DNA of 64,000 bases, from assembly GCA_910589025.1 (NCBI GenBank), contig CAJURM010000002.1, positions 62,001 to 126,000 on the forward strand. The letters run 5' to 3'. Below the pieces are notes generated by a model, which ran no database searches, was not told the DNA's origin, and saw only the letters and a list, made by a program, of their open reading frames with translations. The stretch is from an uncultured Odoribacter sp. Its GTDB lineage: Bacteria > Bacteroidota > Bacteroidia > Bacteroidales > Marinifilaceae. Shown piece by piece: positions 1 to 8,728 of this stretch; the stretch's first letter is position 1, and the number at the start of each line of letters is the position of its first letter. The position numbers and the translations under genes are program-made.

Positions 1-2
1 TT

Positions 3-1556
3 AGTGCATTCATGCCCGGAAACTTGTTACTTCTGTATGGCGACCTGCATGGGAAAATGGATTTAAGCGGTACGCTCGACCGTCCTTCCATAGACGGACA
101 ATTGGCATTCCGGAAAGCCGGAACGGAAGTGGTCATGCTGGGCACCCGTTTTAGCTTTGACTCCACTGTTATCCCTGTTCGGCAAGGGAAAATATACCTG
201 GATAATTTCGGATTGACAGCACCGAACAAAAAACGCCTGGAAATGGACGGTCAAATCGCCCTGCTACCTTGGGAGCGCATGGCGTGCGACCTCTCACTAA
301 GAGCAAACAACTTTCAGATTGTCAATGTAAAAGAGAACCAGACCTCCCTTGTTTACGGAAAAGCCTACATCGACCTGAATGTCGGATTGAACGGCCCGTT
401 TCAGGCGCTGAACCTCACAGGGAATGTGAATCTGCTGAATAACACCGTTTTAGACTACGTGTTGCGAAACTCATCCCCCGAACTGAAAGACCATGCCCGC
501 GACCTGGTGCGCTTTGTCTCTTTCCGGGATTCCACGCAGAACGAACAAAACGAACTGACAAACCGCATCAATACGGGAAGTTTTTCCATGAAACTGTTGA
601 TTGAAATAGGGGAGGCCGTCAGTATGAACATCAATTTGTCGGAAGACGGCAACAACCGGGTTTCCATACAAGGCGGAGGAAACCTCATTTACTCCATGAA
701 CCCCGAAAGCGGTAACAACTTGGTGGGTAAATACATCCTGGGGGGAGGGATGGTACGCTATGGCCTGCCGGTAGTCGGAGAGAAAAACTTCACTATTCAG
801 AATGGAAGCTACATCGAATGGACAGGCAACCTGATGGAACCCATACTGCATATCACGGCAGCAACGGCAGTGCGGGTCAGTGTGACAGAAGACAACCAAA
901 GTTCACGTATCGTCAACTTCGAGGTGCTGATCCGTATTGAGGACGATTTGCGGCAACCGCGCATCACGTTTGACCTGGCGGCTCCCAACGACCAGGCCAT
1001 TCAGACCCAATTGGCGGCCTTCTCTGCCGAAGAACGTACCAAACAGGCAATGAACCTCCTCATTTATGGCACCTACACCGGCCCCGGAACCGTAAATACC
1101 GGGACCAATGCCAACAACACACTCAATAACTTTGTCGAAAAAGAACTCAACCAATGGACCCGGAAATACCTCAAAAACACCAATCTCACTTTTGGTATCG
1201 ATACCTACAACCAGATAGGCACTGACGGACAGGAAGTCAAGCGCACCGACTACTCCTATCAGTTCTCCAAACAACTCTTCAACGATAAAATCAACGTAAA
1301 AGTCGGCGGACGCATCTCCTCCGACAACGACCCGGGAACCAGCATGGAAGACAACCTCATAGATGATATTGCCATCGAATACATGTTTACCAAAAAAAGA
1401 AACCTCTTGATGAAAGTATTCCGTCACACCAACTACGAAAGCGTACTGGAAGGCGAAGTCACTCAGACGGGTATCGGTATCGTGTGGAGAAAGAGTTTCA
1501 GAAAACTGAAAGAAATTTTTCAGGGGAAAAAACAAAAGAACCGACACGAAAATTGA
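3..1556 (+). CDS. tamB: TamB-family translocation/assembly protein, C-terminal part
   Basis: The reading frame is open to the left edge, so only the C-terminal 518 or so codons are present. The visible part is rich in beta-prone repeats and ends with the arrangement typical of the TamB/DUF490 domain: a long repetitive sheet region, then a strand-rich tail ending in a very basic stretch (KSFRKLKEIFQGKKQKNR). TamB is an inner-membrane-anchored periplasmic bridge that works with an outer-membrane BamA-superfamily partner in outer-membrane protein insertion or lipid transport. The next gene, four bases downstream, encodes exactly such a partner, which supports the call. The true start lies outside the window. 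Confidence 0.85.
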   Translation, partial: SAFMPGNLLLLYGDLHGKMDLSGTLDRPSIDGQLAFRKAGTEVVMLGTRFSFDSTVIPVRQGKIYLDNFGLTAPNKKRLEMDGQIALLPWERMACDLSLRANNFQIVNVKENQTSLVYGKAYIDLNVGLNGPFQALNLTGNVNLLNNTVLDYVLRNSSPELKDHARDLVRFVSFRDSTQNEQNELTNRINTGSFSMKLLIEIGEAVSMNINLSEDGNNRVSIQGGGNLIYSMNPESGNNLVGKYILGGGMVRYGLPVVGEKNFTIQNGSYIEWTGNLMEPILHITAATAVRVSVTEDNQSSRIVNFEVLIRIEDDLRQPRITFDLAAPNDQAIQTQLAAFSAEERTKQAMNLLIYGTYTGPGTVNTGTNANNTLNNFVEKELNQWTRKYLKNTNLTFGIDTYNQIGTDGQEVKRTDYSYQFSKQLFNDKINVKVGGRISSDNDPGTSMEDNLIDDIAIEYMFTKKRNLLMKVFRHTNYESVLEGEVTQTGIGIVWRKSFRKLKEIFQGKKQKNRHEN

Positions 1557-1560
1557 TGTT

Positions 1561-3861
1561 ATGAAAAACAAGATATGCTTTTTCCTGGCCCTACTTTGGT
1601 TCTCTTCCTCCTGTTCAACCACCAAAAAACTGACGGGAGATGAAGTGCTTTATGTGGGCGTGAAAAAAATGGAAATCAAGACCCCGGGAAAATTCAAACT
1701 GGAAGGCAGGCAAAAATCTGCCGTCACGGCCCCGTTATCCTATCCGCCCAACAACCCCTTATTTTCACCCTACTACCGCACCCCCCTTCCCATTGGACTG
1801 TGGGTCTACAACTGGGACATAAAAAAAGAAAAAGGATTGAAATGGTGGCTCTACCGGAAACTGGCAAAGAAACCTGTCCTGATTTCCGATGTACAGCCTG
1901 AACTCCGCCTGAAAATGGTGGAAAATAACCTGAAAGATTATGGTTTCTTTGAAATCAGTCACTCCTATGAAATCATCCCCCGCAAACACAACCCCCGTAA
2001 AGCGAAAATCTCCTACCGGGTGGAACTGCCCGAGCCTTACCGTCTGAATACTGTTGCCTTGTGGGGATGGCCTCCGGCAATGGACTCCCTTCTCCGGCAC
2101 AGCATGTCCTATTCCCTGCTCAAATCAGGCAACCAGTATGATGTTAATGAAATGGAACAGGAACGCCAGCGTATAACAAGCCTCTTGAGAAACCTCGGAT
2201 ACTACTATTTCCAGTCCGACTACATCGAATTTCTGGCCGATACCACCCAACAGCCCCGGAAAGTAGACTTGCGCATCGGCGTCAAACAGGGCATACCCGA
2301 TGCCGCCTTCCGCACCTATCGGATTGAAAAGGTGGAAATATCCCTCTCCGGTTCAGCCAACGAGGGAAAAAGGGATACCGTTGTCCGGGAGGGGGTAAAG
2401 CTGGATTACATTCCGCCCCAGACCTTAAAAGACAAATTCATCGTAAACGCCGTGCAACTCCGTCCCGGACAGCTTTATTCCGCTTGGAGACAAAGCCGCA
2501 CACAAGTCAACTTAGTGCAACTCGGCGTATTCAAATATGCCAACCTGAGCATAAAACCGACAGACACCATTACCTCCGGAAAACTGGATCTGAAAATTGA
2601 TGCCGTATATGCCCTGCCCATAGAAACGGAAATCGAAGTCGATGTCTCCTCCAAATCCAACAACCTACTGGGACCGGGACTCACGCTTAGCCTCAGCAAC
2701 CGTAACATCTTCCGGCGGGCGGAGAACTTTTCCCTCAAACTGACCGGAGCTTACGAATGGCAGATCGGAGGCACCAAAAATACAAACGACAACGGATTGA
2801 TCAACTCCTACGAACTCGGCTTGAACCTCAATCTTTCCATCCCACGGCTTTCGCCCCGGTTTATGAAAACAAACGCCGACAGGCAGGAGAGGAGTAACTT
2901 CCAGATCGGAACGGACGTTCTGAACCGCCACAGCTATTTCCGCATGATTTCTTTTTGGGGGAATGCCTCCTACGACTTTTTTTCTTCCCGGAGAAACCAC
3001 CACTCCATCGTCCCTTTCAAACTGACGTACACCCATTTGTTGCGCACCTCCCACGAATTTGATTCCACCCTGAATAATAATCCTGCCGTTGCTTTGAGTT
3101 TCAGAAATCAATTCATACCTTCCATGTCGTATTCTTATACGTTTGACCGGGCTGCTACATATCGGAATCCGAACAGGTTATTCTGGCAGACATCACTGAC
3201 ACAAGCCGGAAATATCATTTCGGGAGTGGAATATCTGACGGGAAGAAAGGGGAGCGGCAAGAAAATATTCGGGAATGTGTACTCACAATTCCTGAAACTG
3301 ACCAGTGAAATCATCAAATACCGGCAGGTATCTGACAATTCATTGGTAGCGATGCGCTTCATGGGGGGCATCGGATATGCTTACGGCAACACGAAAGTCA
3401 TGCCATACAGCGAACAATTTTATATCGGCGGTGCAAGCAGCATCCGGGCATTCCGGATTCGTTCCATCGGACCGGGCAGTTACCATCCGCAAACCAAAAG
3501 TGTAACGGCCTATCTGGACCAGACGGGAGATATAAAACTGGAAGCCGACATCGGCTATCGCTTCAAAATTGCCGGACGCATGTACGGGGCTTTATTTATG
3601 GATGCCGGAAACGTCTGGTTGGTGCGGAAGGAAAAAGAACGGCCCGGAGGAGAATTCCGCCTGAAAGGATTGTGGAAAGAAATCGCCTTGGGTACAGGCT
3701 TCGGACTACGTTATGATATCACATACATTGTGATTCGCGCTGATTTGGGAGTTGCTTTGCATGCTCCCTACGATACGGGTAAAACCGGATATTTTAACAT
3801 CCGTAACTACGGATTTAAAGACGGACTGGTATTGAATCTGGCCATCGGTTACCCTTTTTAA
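1561..3861 (+). CDS. tamL: TamL: lipidated BamA/TamA-family outer-membrane protein
   Basis: A 766-residue protein with a lipoprotein signal peptide (lipobox SSSC, Cys18), POTRA-like segments over roughly residues 35-330 and a C-terminal Omp85 barrel over about 400-766. The barrel contains the EQFYIGGASSIRAFR segment typical of the lid-loop region of Omp85 proteins and ends in an aromatic residue (GYPF). In Bacteroidota the TamA partner of TamB is characteristically lipidated and is called TamL; lipobox and tamB adjacency fit that form. The two genes are four bases apart and almost certainly co-transcribed. A plain BamA is less likely because of the lipobox and the tamB context. Confidence 0.88.
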   Translation: MKNKICFFLALLWFSSSCSTTKKLTGDEVLYVGVKKMEIKTPGKFKLEGRQKSAVTAPLSYPPNNPLFSPYYRTPLPIGLWVYNWDIKKEKGLKWWLYRKLAKKPVLISDVQPELRLKMVENNLKDYGFFEISHSYEIIPRKHNPRKAKISYRVELPEPYRLNTVALWGWPPAMDSLLRHSMSYSLLKSGNQYDVNEMEQERQRITSLLRNLGYYYFQSDYIEFLADTTQQPRKVDLRIGVKQGIPDAAFRTYRIEKVEISLSGSANEGKRDTVVREGVKLDYIPPQTLKDKFIVNAVQLRPGQLYSAWRQSRTQVNLVQLGVFKYANLSIKPTDTITSGKLDLKIDAVYALPIETEIEVDVSSKSNNLLGPGLTLSLSNRNIFRRAENFSLKLTGAYEWQIGGTKNTNDNGLINSYELGLNLNLSIPRLSPRFMKTNADRQERSNFQIGTDVLNRHSYFRMISFWGNASYDFFSSRRNHHSIVPFKLTYTHLLRTSHEFDSTLNNNPAVALSFRNQFIPSMSYSYTFDRAATYRNPNRLFWQTSLTQAGNIISGVEYLTGRKGSGKKIFGNVYSQFLKLTSEIIKYRQVSDNSLVAMRFMGGIGYAYGNTKVMPYSEQFYIGGASSIRAFRIRSIGPGSYHPQTKSVTAYLDQTGDIKLEADIGYRFKIAGRMYGALFMDAGNVWLVRKEKERPGGEFRLKGLWKEIALGTGFGLRYDITYIVIRADLGVALHAPYDTGKTGYFNIRNYGFKDGLVLNLAIGYPF

Positions 3862-4016
3862 TCCTAACTTATAAAAACCAAAAGCCATTGGTATTATTTG
3901 ATCTGCATTTCTCCTGCTTCGGGCATTCTGGAATAGGCACACCCTGCTTGAGCATTGGCAGGTGCATAAAAAAAAGCTGCATATCTGCCCGCAGACATGC
4001 AACCTCCTGATTGGGG

Positions 4017-4104
4017 CGGAGAGAGGGGGATTCGAACCCCCGATACCCTTTTGGGGTATACCCGCTTTCCAGGCGAGCCAGTTCAGCCACTCCTGCATCT
4101 CTCC
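4017..4104 (-). tRNA. tRNA-Ser (anticodon GGA)
   Basis: On the minus strand the sequence begins GGAGAGATGCAGGAGTGGCT and closes with a complementary TCTCTCC acceptor strand at 4018-4024 plus a discriminator G. It has a D arm (GGCTGAACTGGCTC), an anticodon loop CTGGAAA giving GGA, a long variable arm (TACCCC AAAA GGGTA) typical of class II tRNAs, and the T loop GGTTCGAATCC. The long variable arm and the anticodon both say serine. The 3' CCA does not appear to be encoded: the bases after the discriminator read CCC. Confidence 0.95.
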
Positions 4105-4429
4105 ATTGCAGTGGTGCAAAGATAGGACAAAAAGTAAAAAACAGAAACTAAAAAGCAAAAAAAATGCGTCCTCTTGTAATTTTAGAACATACGGAGGAAA
4201 AAATCCGGCATGCCCTTTTTGCTCCTGTGCTCTGTTGGGGTCGGAACATAGAATAAATGTGAAAAAATTTAATATTTTTTAAAAATGGTGGAAATTATTA
4301 ACTAAAACCTACTATTTAAATTCATTTTTCTTTATTCGTGTAACAAATTATAACTTTTAGTTTTATCCAATTGATGTGCGACTGATTTTTTGTTTAAGCT
4401 AAAAAATTTATTCTTTAAAATTAAACAGT
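4105..4429. other. Gene-free AT-rich gap
   Basis: A 325-nt stretch between the tRNA gene and the next coding region. Apart from the tRNA promoter box it is AT-rich, with no convincing open frame; it presumably holds the promoter of the downstream hypothetical gene, but no clear TAnnTTTG box was found close to it. Confidence 0.5.
4117..4124 (-). promoter_or_regulatory. Probable -7 box of the tRNA-Ser promoter
   Basis: The minus strand carries TATCTTTG, a full match to the Bacteroides -7 consensus TAnnTTTG, ending 12 nt before the 5' end of the mature tRNA. The upstream -33 element is poor (only a GTTT-like stretch), so this rests on the -7 match and the spacing. Confidence 0.45.
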
Positions 4430-4930
4430 ATGAATAAAGAGATGATTAAACCTTATTTCCCTTACGGAATAAGAGTAGCAGCGAATGGATGCTACAAAGA
4501 AACTTCAATAATAAAAGAACTGTTTGACAACTCATTTCTCGTTGAAGATTATTGGAAACATACCTTGGAAATCCCTTACGACACGGATGAATATAAATTG
4601 GTTTTACACCCTGTTACCGTAGAACATTTCCAAACACCCTTGCGGGTGAACTCCAAAAAATTGATTGTCGCCGACCACCTCTGTTCCATCGTATATGAAA
4701 ACATCAAAGACATCCTGCCCTCTGATAACTCCGACTGGCTGGTGGAAATGATTGTCAGCTATTTCAACGACCGGACACCTTGCCCCTTTTCAAAAAGCAC
4801 CATGAGTAAACTTTGCTCTGTTCTCTATGCCTTACACTTTGACGTATTCGGTTACATAGAGCGAAATCTCGCCAGAAATGTATGTGACATGAATTATGAC
4901 TCCTACGAGTTCGATAAAATACTCTTATAG
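4430..4930 (+). CDS. Hypothetical protein, 166 aa
   Basis: The ATG follows an AT-rich leader and the protein is 166 residues long. It has no signal peptide, no membrane segment and no motif I recognise, so it looks like a soluble cytoplasmic protein of mixed helix and strand. It contains five cysteines (for example in ANGCYKE, ADHLCS and TPCPFS) that are not arranged as an obvious zinc knuckle. It stands alone, convergent with the OmpA-like gene, and the two share a hairpin between their ends. Codon use looks normal for the region. Function unknown. Confidence 0.6.
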   Translation: MNKEMIKPYFPYGIRVAANGCYKETSIIKELFDNSFLVEDYWKHTLEIPYDTDEYKLVLHPVTVEHFQTPLRVNSKKLIVADHLCSIVYENIKDILPSDNSDWLVEMIVSYFNDRTPCPFSKSTMSKLCSVLYALHFDVFGYIERNLARNVCDMNYDSYEFDKILL

Positions 4931-4956
4931 AACCGGAAAGATACCCGAAACAAAAA

Positions 4957-4982
4957 TGTGCCGGAGTTTTTTCTCCGGCACA
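4957..4982 (-). terminator. Intrinsic terminator between convergent genes
   Basis: A perfect 10-bp stem TGTGCCGGAG / CTCCGGCACA closes a six-base loop. Read on the minus strand it is followed by TTTTTGTTT, so it should stop transcripts of the map-ompA unit; it may also act on the plus strand, where the following sequence is only moderately T-rich. Confidence 0.7.
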
Positions 4983-5004
4983 CCTTGTATTTTATACAAT
5001 CCTC

Positions 5005-5847
5005 TTACGGGTGTTGCAGCAACTGCATCAGCTTGTCCAGCTTCGGAGCCATAATAATCTCGGTACGACGGTTCAGACTCCGGCCTTCGGCAGATTCATT
5101 GTCTGCCACAGGCATGAACTCACCCCTGCCGGTGGGTTGAATTTGCAAAGGCTTCACTTGATACTCCTCCGTCAGAATCCTCACCACGGACGTAGCGCGC
5201 AACACACTCAAATCCCAGTTATCCTTAAACTGCGCCGTATGAATCGGTTGCGTATCGGTATGGCCTTCGATAAAAACATCAATATCTGTCTGCTTATTCA
5301 GCACCTCCGCCAATTTAGCCAACGCCTCCTTGCCTCGTTTGTCAACCCTGGCACTGCCCGACTCAAACAAGAGCTTATCGGACATCGCAACATACACTTT
5401 CCCGTCATGCTGTGTTACCCTCAGTTCGTCACTCCCGAACCCCATCAAAGCATCCTGCACATTAGCAAGCAACCCGCTCACCGTTTCTTTCTGGGCGCGG
5501 GTCAACTCCTCCAATTCCCGGATGGTATTTTCTCTTTCCTCCAATTCCCGGCTCTTTTCATCCAGCAAGGCACTCAACTTCTCCTGTTCCGACTTATTGG
5601 AAAACAATAGCTTGCGGTATACCTGCAACTTCCCGCCCAGCTCTGCTGTGTCATTTGACAGATTTTCAATCCGTTCCGATAGGAGGTCTCCGTTTTCATT
5701 ACAGGTTTTGAGCTGTGACCGGAGAGCTTCCTCCCTTTCGAGAGAGGCAATGCGCCCGTTTTCAGCAATAAGATACTTCTTTTTACATACGCACGAAGTA
5801 AAACACGTGGCAGCTGCTAATACAAAAATCCAAAACAACTGTTTCAT
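5005..5847 (-). CDS. OmpA-family lipoprotein with coiled coil
   Basis: A 280-residue protein with a lipoprotein signal (lipobox FTSC, Cys19), a long coiled-coil region at about residues 30-125 (heptads rich in E, L and R), then an OmpA-like peptidoglycan-binding domain at about 140-270. The domain shows the expected segments: LLFESGSARV, IEGHTDTQPI, NWDLSVLRATSVVRIL and EGRSLNRRTEI, which include the conserved Asp and Arg contacting diaminopimelate. It should tether the outer membrane to the cell wall from the periplasm. It is downstream of map on the same strand with a 10-nt gap and ends at a strong hairpin. Confidence 0.88.
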   Translation of the reverse strand: MKQLFWIFVLAAATCFTSCVCKKKYLIAENGRIASLEREEALRSQLKTCNENGDLLSERIENLSNDTAELGGKLQVYRKLLFSNKSEQEKLSALLDEKSRELEERENTIRELEELTRAQKETVSGLLANVQDALMGFGSDELRVTQHDGKVYVAMSDKLLFESGSARVDKRGKEALAKLAEVLNKQTDIDVFIEGHTDTQPIHTAQFKDNWDLSVLRATSVVRILTEEYQVKPLQIQPTGRGEFMPVADNESAEGRSLNRRTEIIMAPKLDKLMQLLQHP

Positions 5848-5857
5848 AACCTTAGAC

Positions 5858-6706
5858 TTAATACGTTAAAATTTCTACTCCGTTCGGGGTGATGAGAATC
5901 GTATTTTCCCATTGGGCAGAGGGTTTCCCGTCCTCCGTAAGCACCGTCCACTCGTTGTCGGAATCGACATACACCTTATAACTCCCCATATTAATCATGG
6001 GTTCGATCGTAAAAATCATACCGGGAACCAGCAACATACCGCTGCCTTTGCGACCCACATGCTCCACCTCCGGTTTCTCATGAAATTTCAGTCCTACGCC
6101 ATGACCGCAAAAATCCCGTACCACGGAAAAACCGTTTGCCTCTGCATGGCTTTGTATGGCTTCTCCGATATCCCCTAAAAAACCCCACGGTTGTGCTGCC
6201 GCAATCCCGCGCTCCAGACACTCTTTGGCCACCTCGACCAGGCGCTTGCAGGCAGGACGGACACTCCCGATCATAAACATACGCGAAGCATCGGAATAAT
6301 AACCGTTCAGAATCGTCGACACATCCACATTGACAATATCTCCTTCCTGCAACACAATATCATCGTCGGGAATACCGTGACACACCTCCTCATTGATGGA
6401 CGTACACACACTTTTCGGAAACCCCTCGTAATTCAATGGAGCGGGAATGGCACCGTGTGAGACGGTGAAATCATAAACCAGCCGGTCAATCTCTCCGGTA
6501 GAAATCCCTTCGCGGATATGGGCCGCCACCATATCGAGTACGGCGGTATTGACGGCTGCACTTCGCCGGATGCCTTCAATCTGTTCTGGGGTTTTCAGAA
6601 TATGCTTGGAAGGAACAACATGTCCCCGATGCCTGTAATAATACAACCTCTCTTCCAGGGTCATCTCTTCCGGTGCAGACTTCGTGCGGTTAAATAATTT
6701 CATCAT
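5858..6706 (-). CDS. map: Methionine aminopeptidase, type I
   Basis: Removes the N-terminal methionine from new proteins in the cytoplasm. The dinuclear metal ligands are visible in order: the Asp of VNVDVS, the Asp of YYSDASR, the His of CGHGVG, the Glu of FTIEPM and the Glu of QWENTI. At 282 residues it is about 20-30 longer than the usual 250-265 because of an N-terminal extension (residues 1-40, MMKLFNRTKS onward) with charged residues and YYYRHRGH but no zinc-binding cysteines. This gene is not in a ribosomal-protein operon, so it may be a second map copy in the genome; that cannot be decided here. Confidence 0.92.
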   Translation of the reverse strand: MMKLFNRTKSAPEEMTLEERLYYYRHRGHVVPSKHILKTPEQIEGIRRSAAVNTAVLDMVAAHIREGISTGEIDRLVYDFTVSHGAIPAPLNYEGFPKSVCTSINEEVCHGIPDDDIVLQEGDIVNVDVSTILNGYYSDASRMFMIGSVRPACKRLVEVAKECLERGIAAAQPWGFLGDIGEAIQSHAEANGFSVVRDFCGHGVGLKFHEKPEVEHVGRKGSGMLLVPGMIFTIEPMINMGSYKVYVDSDNEWTVLTEDGKPSAQWENTILITPNGVEILTY

Positions 6707-7044
6707 AGTGAATTTCGTTTTTTCATTCTTCCCTTTATCCGGTTAAAAGCTATGTAATATACTGTAAAACAAAATAAAACAATACTTCTCCCGCAAGCCG
6801 GAAGAAACATACTGTTTGGAGGATAAAAATAACGATATTTTCTTCCCGTTCATCCATCCGGAACAAAAAAACAGGCAAAGGAAAACATCATCCGTCCGAT
6901 GCAAAAATAAATGCCCACTTTTTATCTTTAAAAATTTTCGGTAAATACTTTAATTATATAATTTTGCACACTTTAAACAAACAGACCTGCGGGACTGATA
7001 CCCGTAATAAAAAAATAAAACCTTAAAACCAGCAATGTAATTAT
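6707..7044. other. Divergent intergenic region between map and the YidE-type transporter
   Basis: A 338-nt AT-rich region that must hold the promoters for both directions. A plausible plus-strand promoter is annotated separately; no clear minus-strand TAnnTTTG box was found upstream of map. No open frame of interest is seen. Confidence 0.5.
6935..6966 (+). promoter_or_regulatory. Candidate promoter of the YidE/AspT-type transporter
   Basis: TAATTTTG at 6959-6966 matches TAnnTTTG, with a TTTTCG stretch at 6935-6940 as a weak -33 element 18-19 nt upstream. It would leave a leader of roughly 70 nt. Confidence 0.4.
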
Positions 7045-8715
7045 ATGGAATGGGTGAGTACACTATTATTCGGAAGCGGCATCGGACATTCGATATTATT
7101 GATTTCCGTAGTCATATTTATAGGAATCTTATTGGGAAAAATTAAAATAGGGGGAATATCCTTAGGCATCACCTGGATACTCTTTGTCGGCATCATTTGC
7201 AGCCACTTCGGATTGAAAATGGACCCCCAGGCCTTGCACTTCCTGAAAGAATTCGGTTTAATACTATTCGTCTATTCTGTCGGGCTGCAAGTGGGACCCG
7301 GATTCTTCTCCTCTTTCAAAAAAGGAGGCGTTACCTTAAACCTCCTCGCAACCGCCATCATCTTTCTGGGAGTGCTGATCACCTATATCATTCATGTCAT
7401 TACCGGATTGCCGATTACCACCATGGTAGGCATTCTTTCCGGAGCAGTGACCAACACCCCCGGACTGGGTGCGGCCCAGCAGGCCTATTACGACATGAAA
7501 GGTGTCGAAATGCCCTCCATTGCCATGGGATATGCTGTGGCTTATCCATTGGGCGTGATAGGAATCATCCTGGCCATTGTCTTGATTCGCTACCTATTCC
7601 GTATATCCTTTGATAAAGAAAACGAAGCGGCACAAAATCAGGCAACGGAACAGGCCTCCAAAGCCACCCACATCTCTCTCTTGGTGAAAAACCCGGCCCT
7701 CTTCGGGAAAGAAATATCTGAAATAGCTGCCTTAATTGATAAAAAATTTGTCATATCCCGGATCCTTCACCCCAACGAAGACCTCGAAATGGCTAAACCT
7801 CGCACCCACCTGGAAAAAGACGACAAACTCTTTGTCATTGCCGCCAAACAGGATCTCAATGCCATCATTGCTTTCATCGGCGAAAGGATTGAAATGCATC
7901 GGGCGGAATGGGAGAAACTGGACGACAAACTGGTATCCCGGCGCATAGCCATCACCCGCAACGAAATCAATGGAAAGACCCTGGGACAACTCCATCTCAG
8001 AAACGGATTTGGTGTAAACATCACCCGCATTAACCGTGCCGGAGTAGACTTGGTGGCCCACACTGGACTGCAACTTCAAATCGGAGACCGCTTGACGGTC
8101 GTGGGAACCGAAAGAGACATCGAAAACGTGAGCAAAGTGCTCGGAAATTCCTTACGCCGCCTGCGGGAACCGAATCTTGTACCCATCTTTTTAGGCATAG
8201 CCTTGGGAATCTTAATCGGAAGCATACCCTTTGCTTTCCCCGGCATACCGCAGCCCGTCAAATTGGGACTTGCCGGAGGACCTCTGATCGTGGCCATACT
8301 GATCAGCCGCTTCGGTCCCCATTACAAATTGATTACCTATACCACCATGAGCGCTAACCTCATGCTGCGTGAAATCGGTATTTCCTTATTCCTGGCGTGC
8401 GTCGGATTGAATGCAGGCGAGGGCTTTGTGGACACGGTTGTGAATGGCGGGGGATGGTCGTGGATTGGTTACGGTTTTGTCATTACCTTCCTGCCTCTCA
8501 TGATCATAGGAATCATAGCGCGGGTAGTATATAAAATCAACTACTTCACCATCATGGGACTGATTGCCGGAAGCACGACCGACCCGCCCGCCTTGGCTTA
8601 TTCCAATGCCACCGCAGGCAATGACATGCCTTCTGTCAGCTATGCCACCGTGTATCCCTTGACCATGTTTTTGCGGGTACTTACCGCACAAGTATTGGTG
8701 CTGTCATTTGCATAG
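7045..8715 (+). CDS. YidE/AspT-family transporter with two RCK_C (TrkA-C) domains
   Basis: A 556-residue membrane protein of the aspartate:alanine-exchanger (AspT/YidE/YbjL) family. It has an N-terminal membrane block (about residues 1-190), two soluble RCK_C domains (about 205-285 and 290-370) and a C-terminal membrane block (about 380-556). The two membrane halves carry the repeated family motif: GAVTNTPGLGAAQQA in the first and AGSTTDPPALAYSNA in the second. Family members exchange small anions such as amino or dicarboxylic acids; the substrate here is unknown. The gene stands alone and converges with potD, with a 13-nt gap. Confidence 0.85.
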   Translation: MEWVSTLLFGSGIGHSILLISVVIFIGILLGKIKIGGISLGITWILFVGIICSHFGLKMDPQALHFLKEFGLILFVYSVGLQVGPGFFSSFKKGGVTLNLLATAIIFLGVLITYIIHVITGLPITTMVGILSGAVTNTPGLGAAQQAYYDMKGVEMPSIAMGYAVAYPLGVIGIILAIVLIRYLFRISFDKENEAAQNQATEQASKATHISLLVKNPALFGKEISEIAALIDKKFVISRILHPNEDLEMAKPRTHLEKDDKLFVIAAKQDLNAIIAFIGERIEMHRAEWEKLDDKLVSRRIAITRNEINGKTLGQLHLRNGFGVNITRINRAGVDLVAHTGLQLQIGDRLTVVGTERDIENVSKVLGNSLRRLREPNLVPIFLGIALGILIGSIPFAFPGIPQPVKLGLAGGPLIVAILISRFGPHYKLITYTTMSANLMLREIGISLFLACVGLNAGEGFVDTVVNGGGWSWIGYGFVITFLPLMIIGIIARVVYKINYFTIMGLIAGSTTDPPALAYSNATAGNDMPSVSYATVYPLTMFLRVLTAQVLVLSFA

Positions 8716-8728
8716 ACGGGGAGAGGCG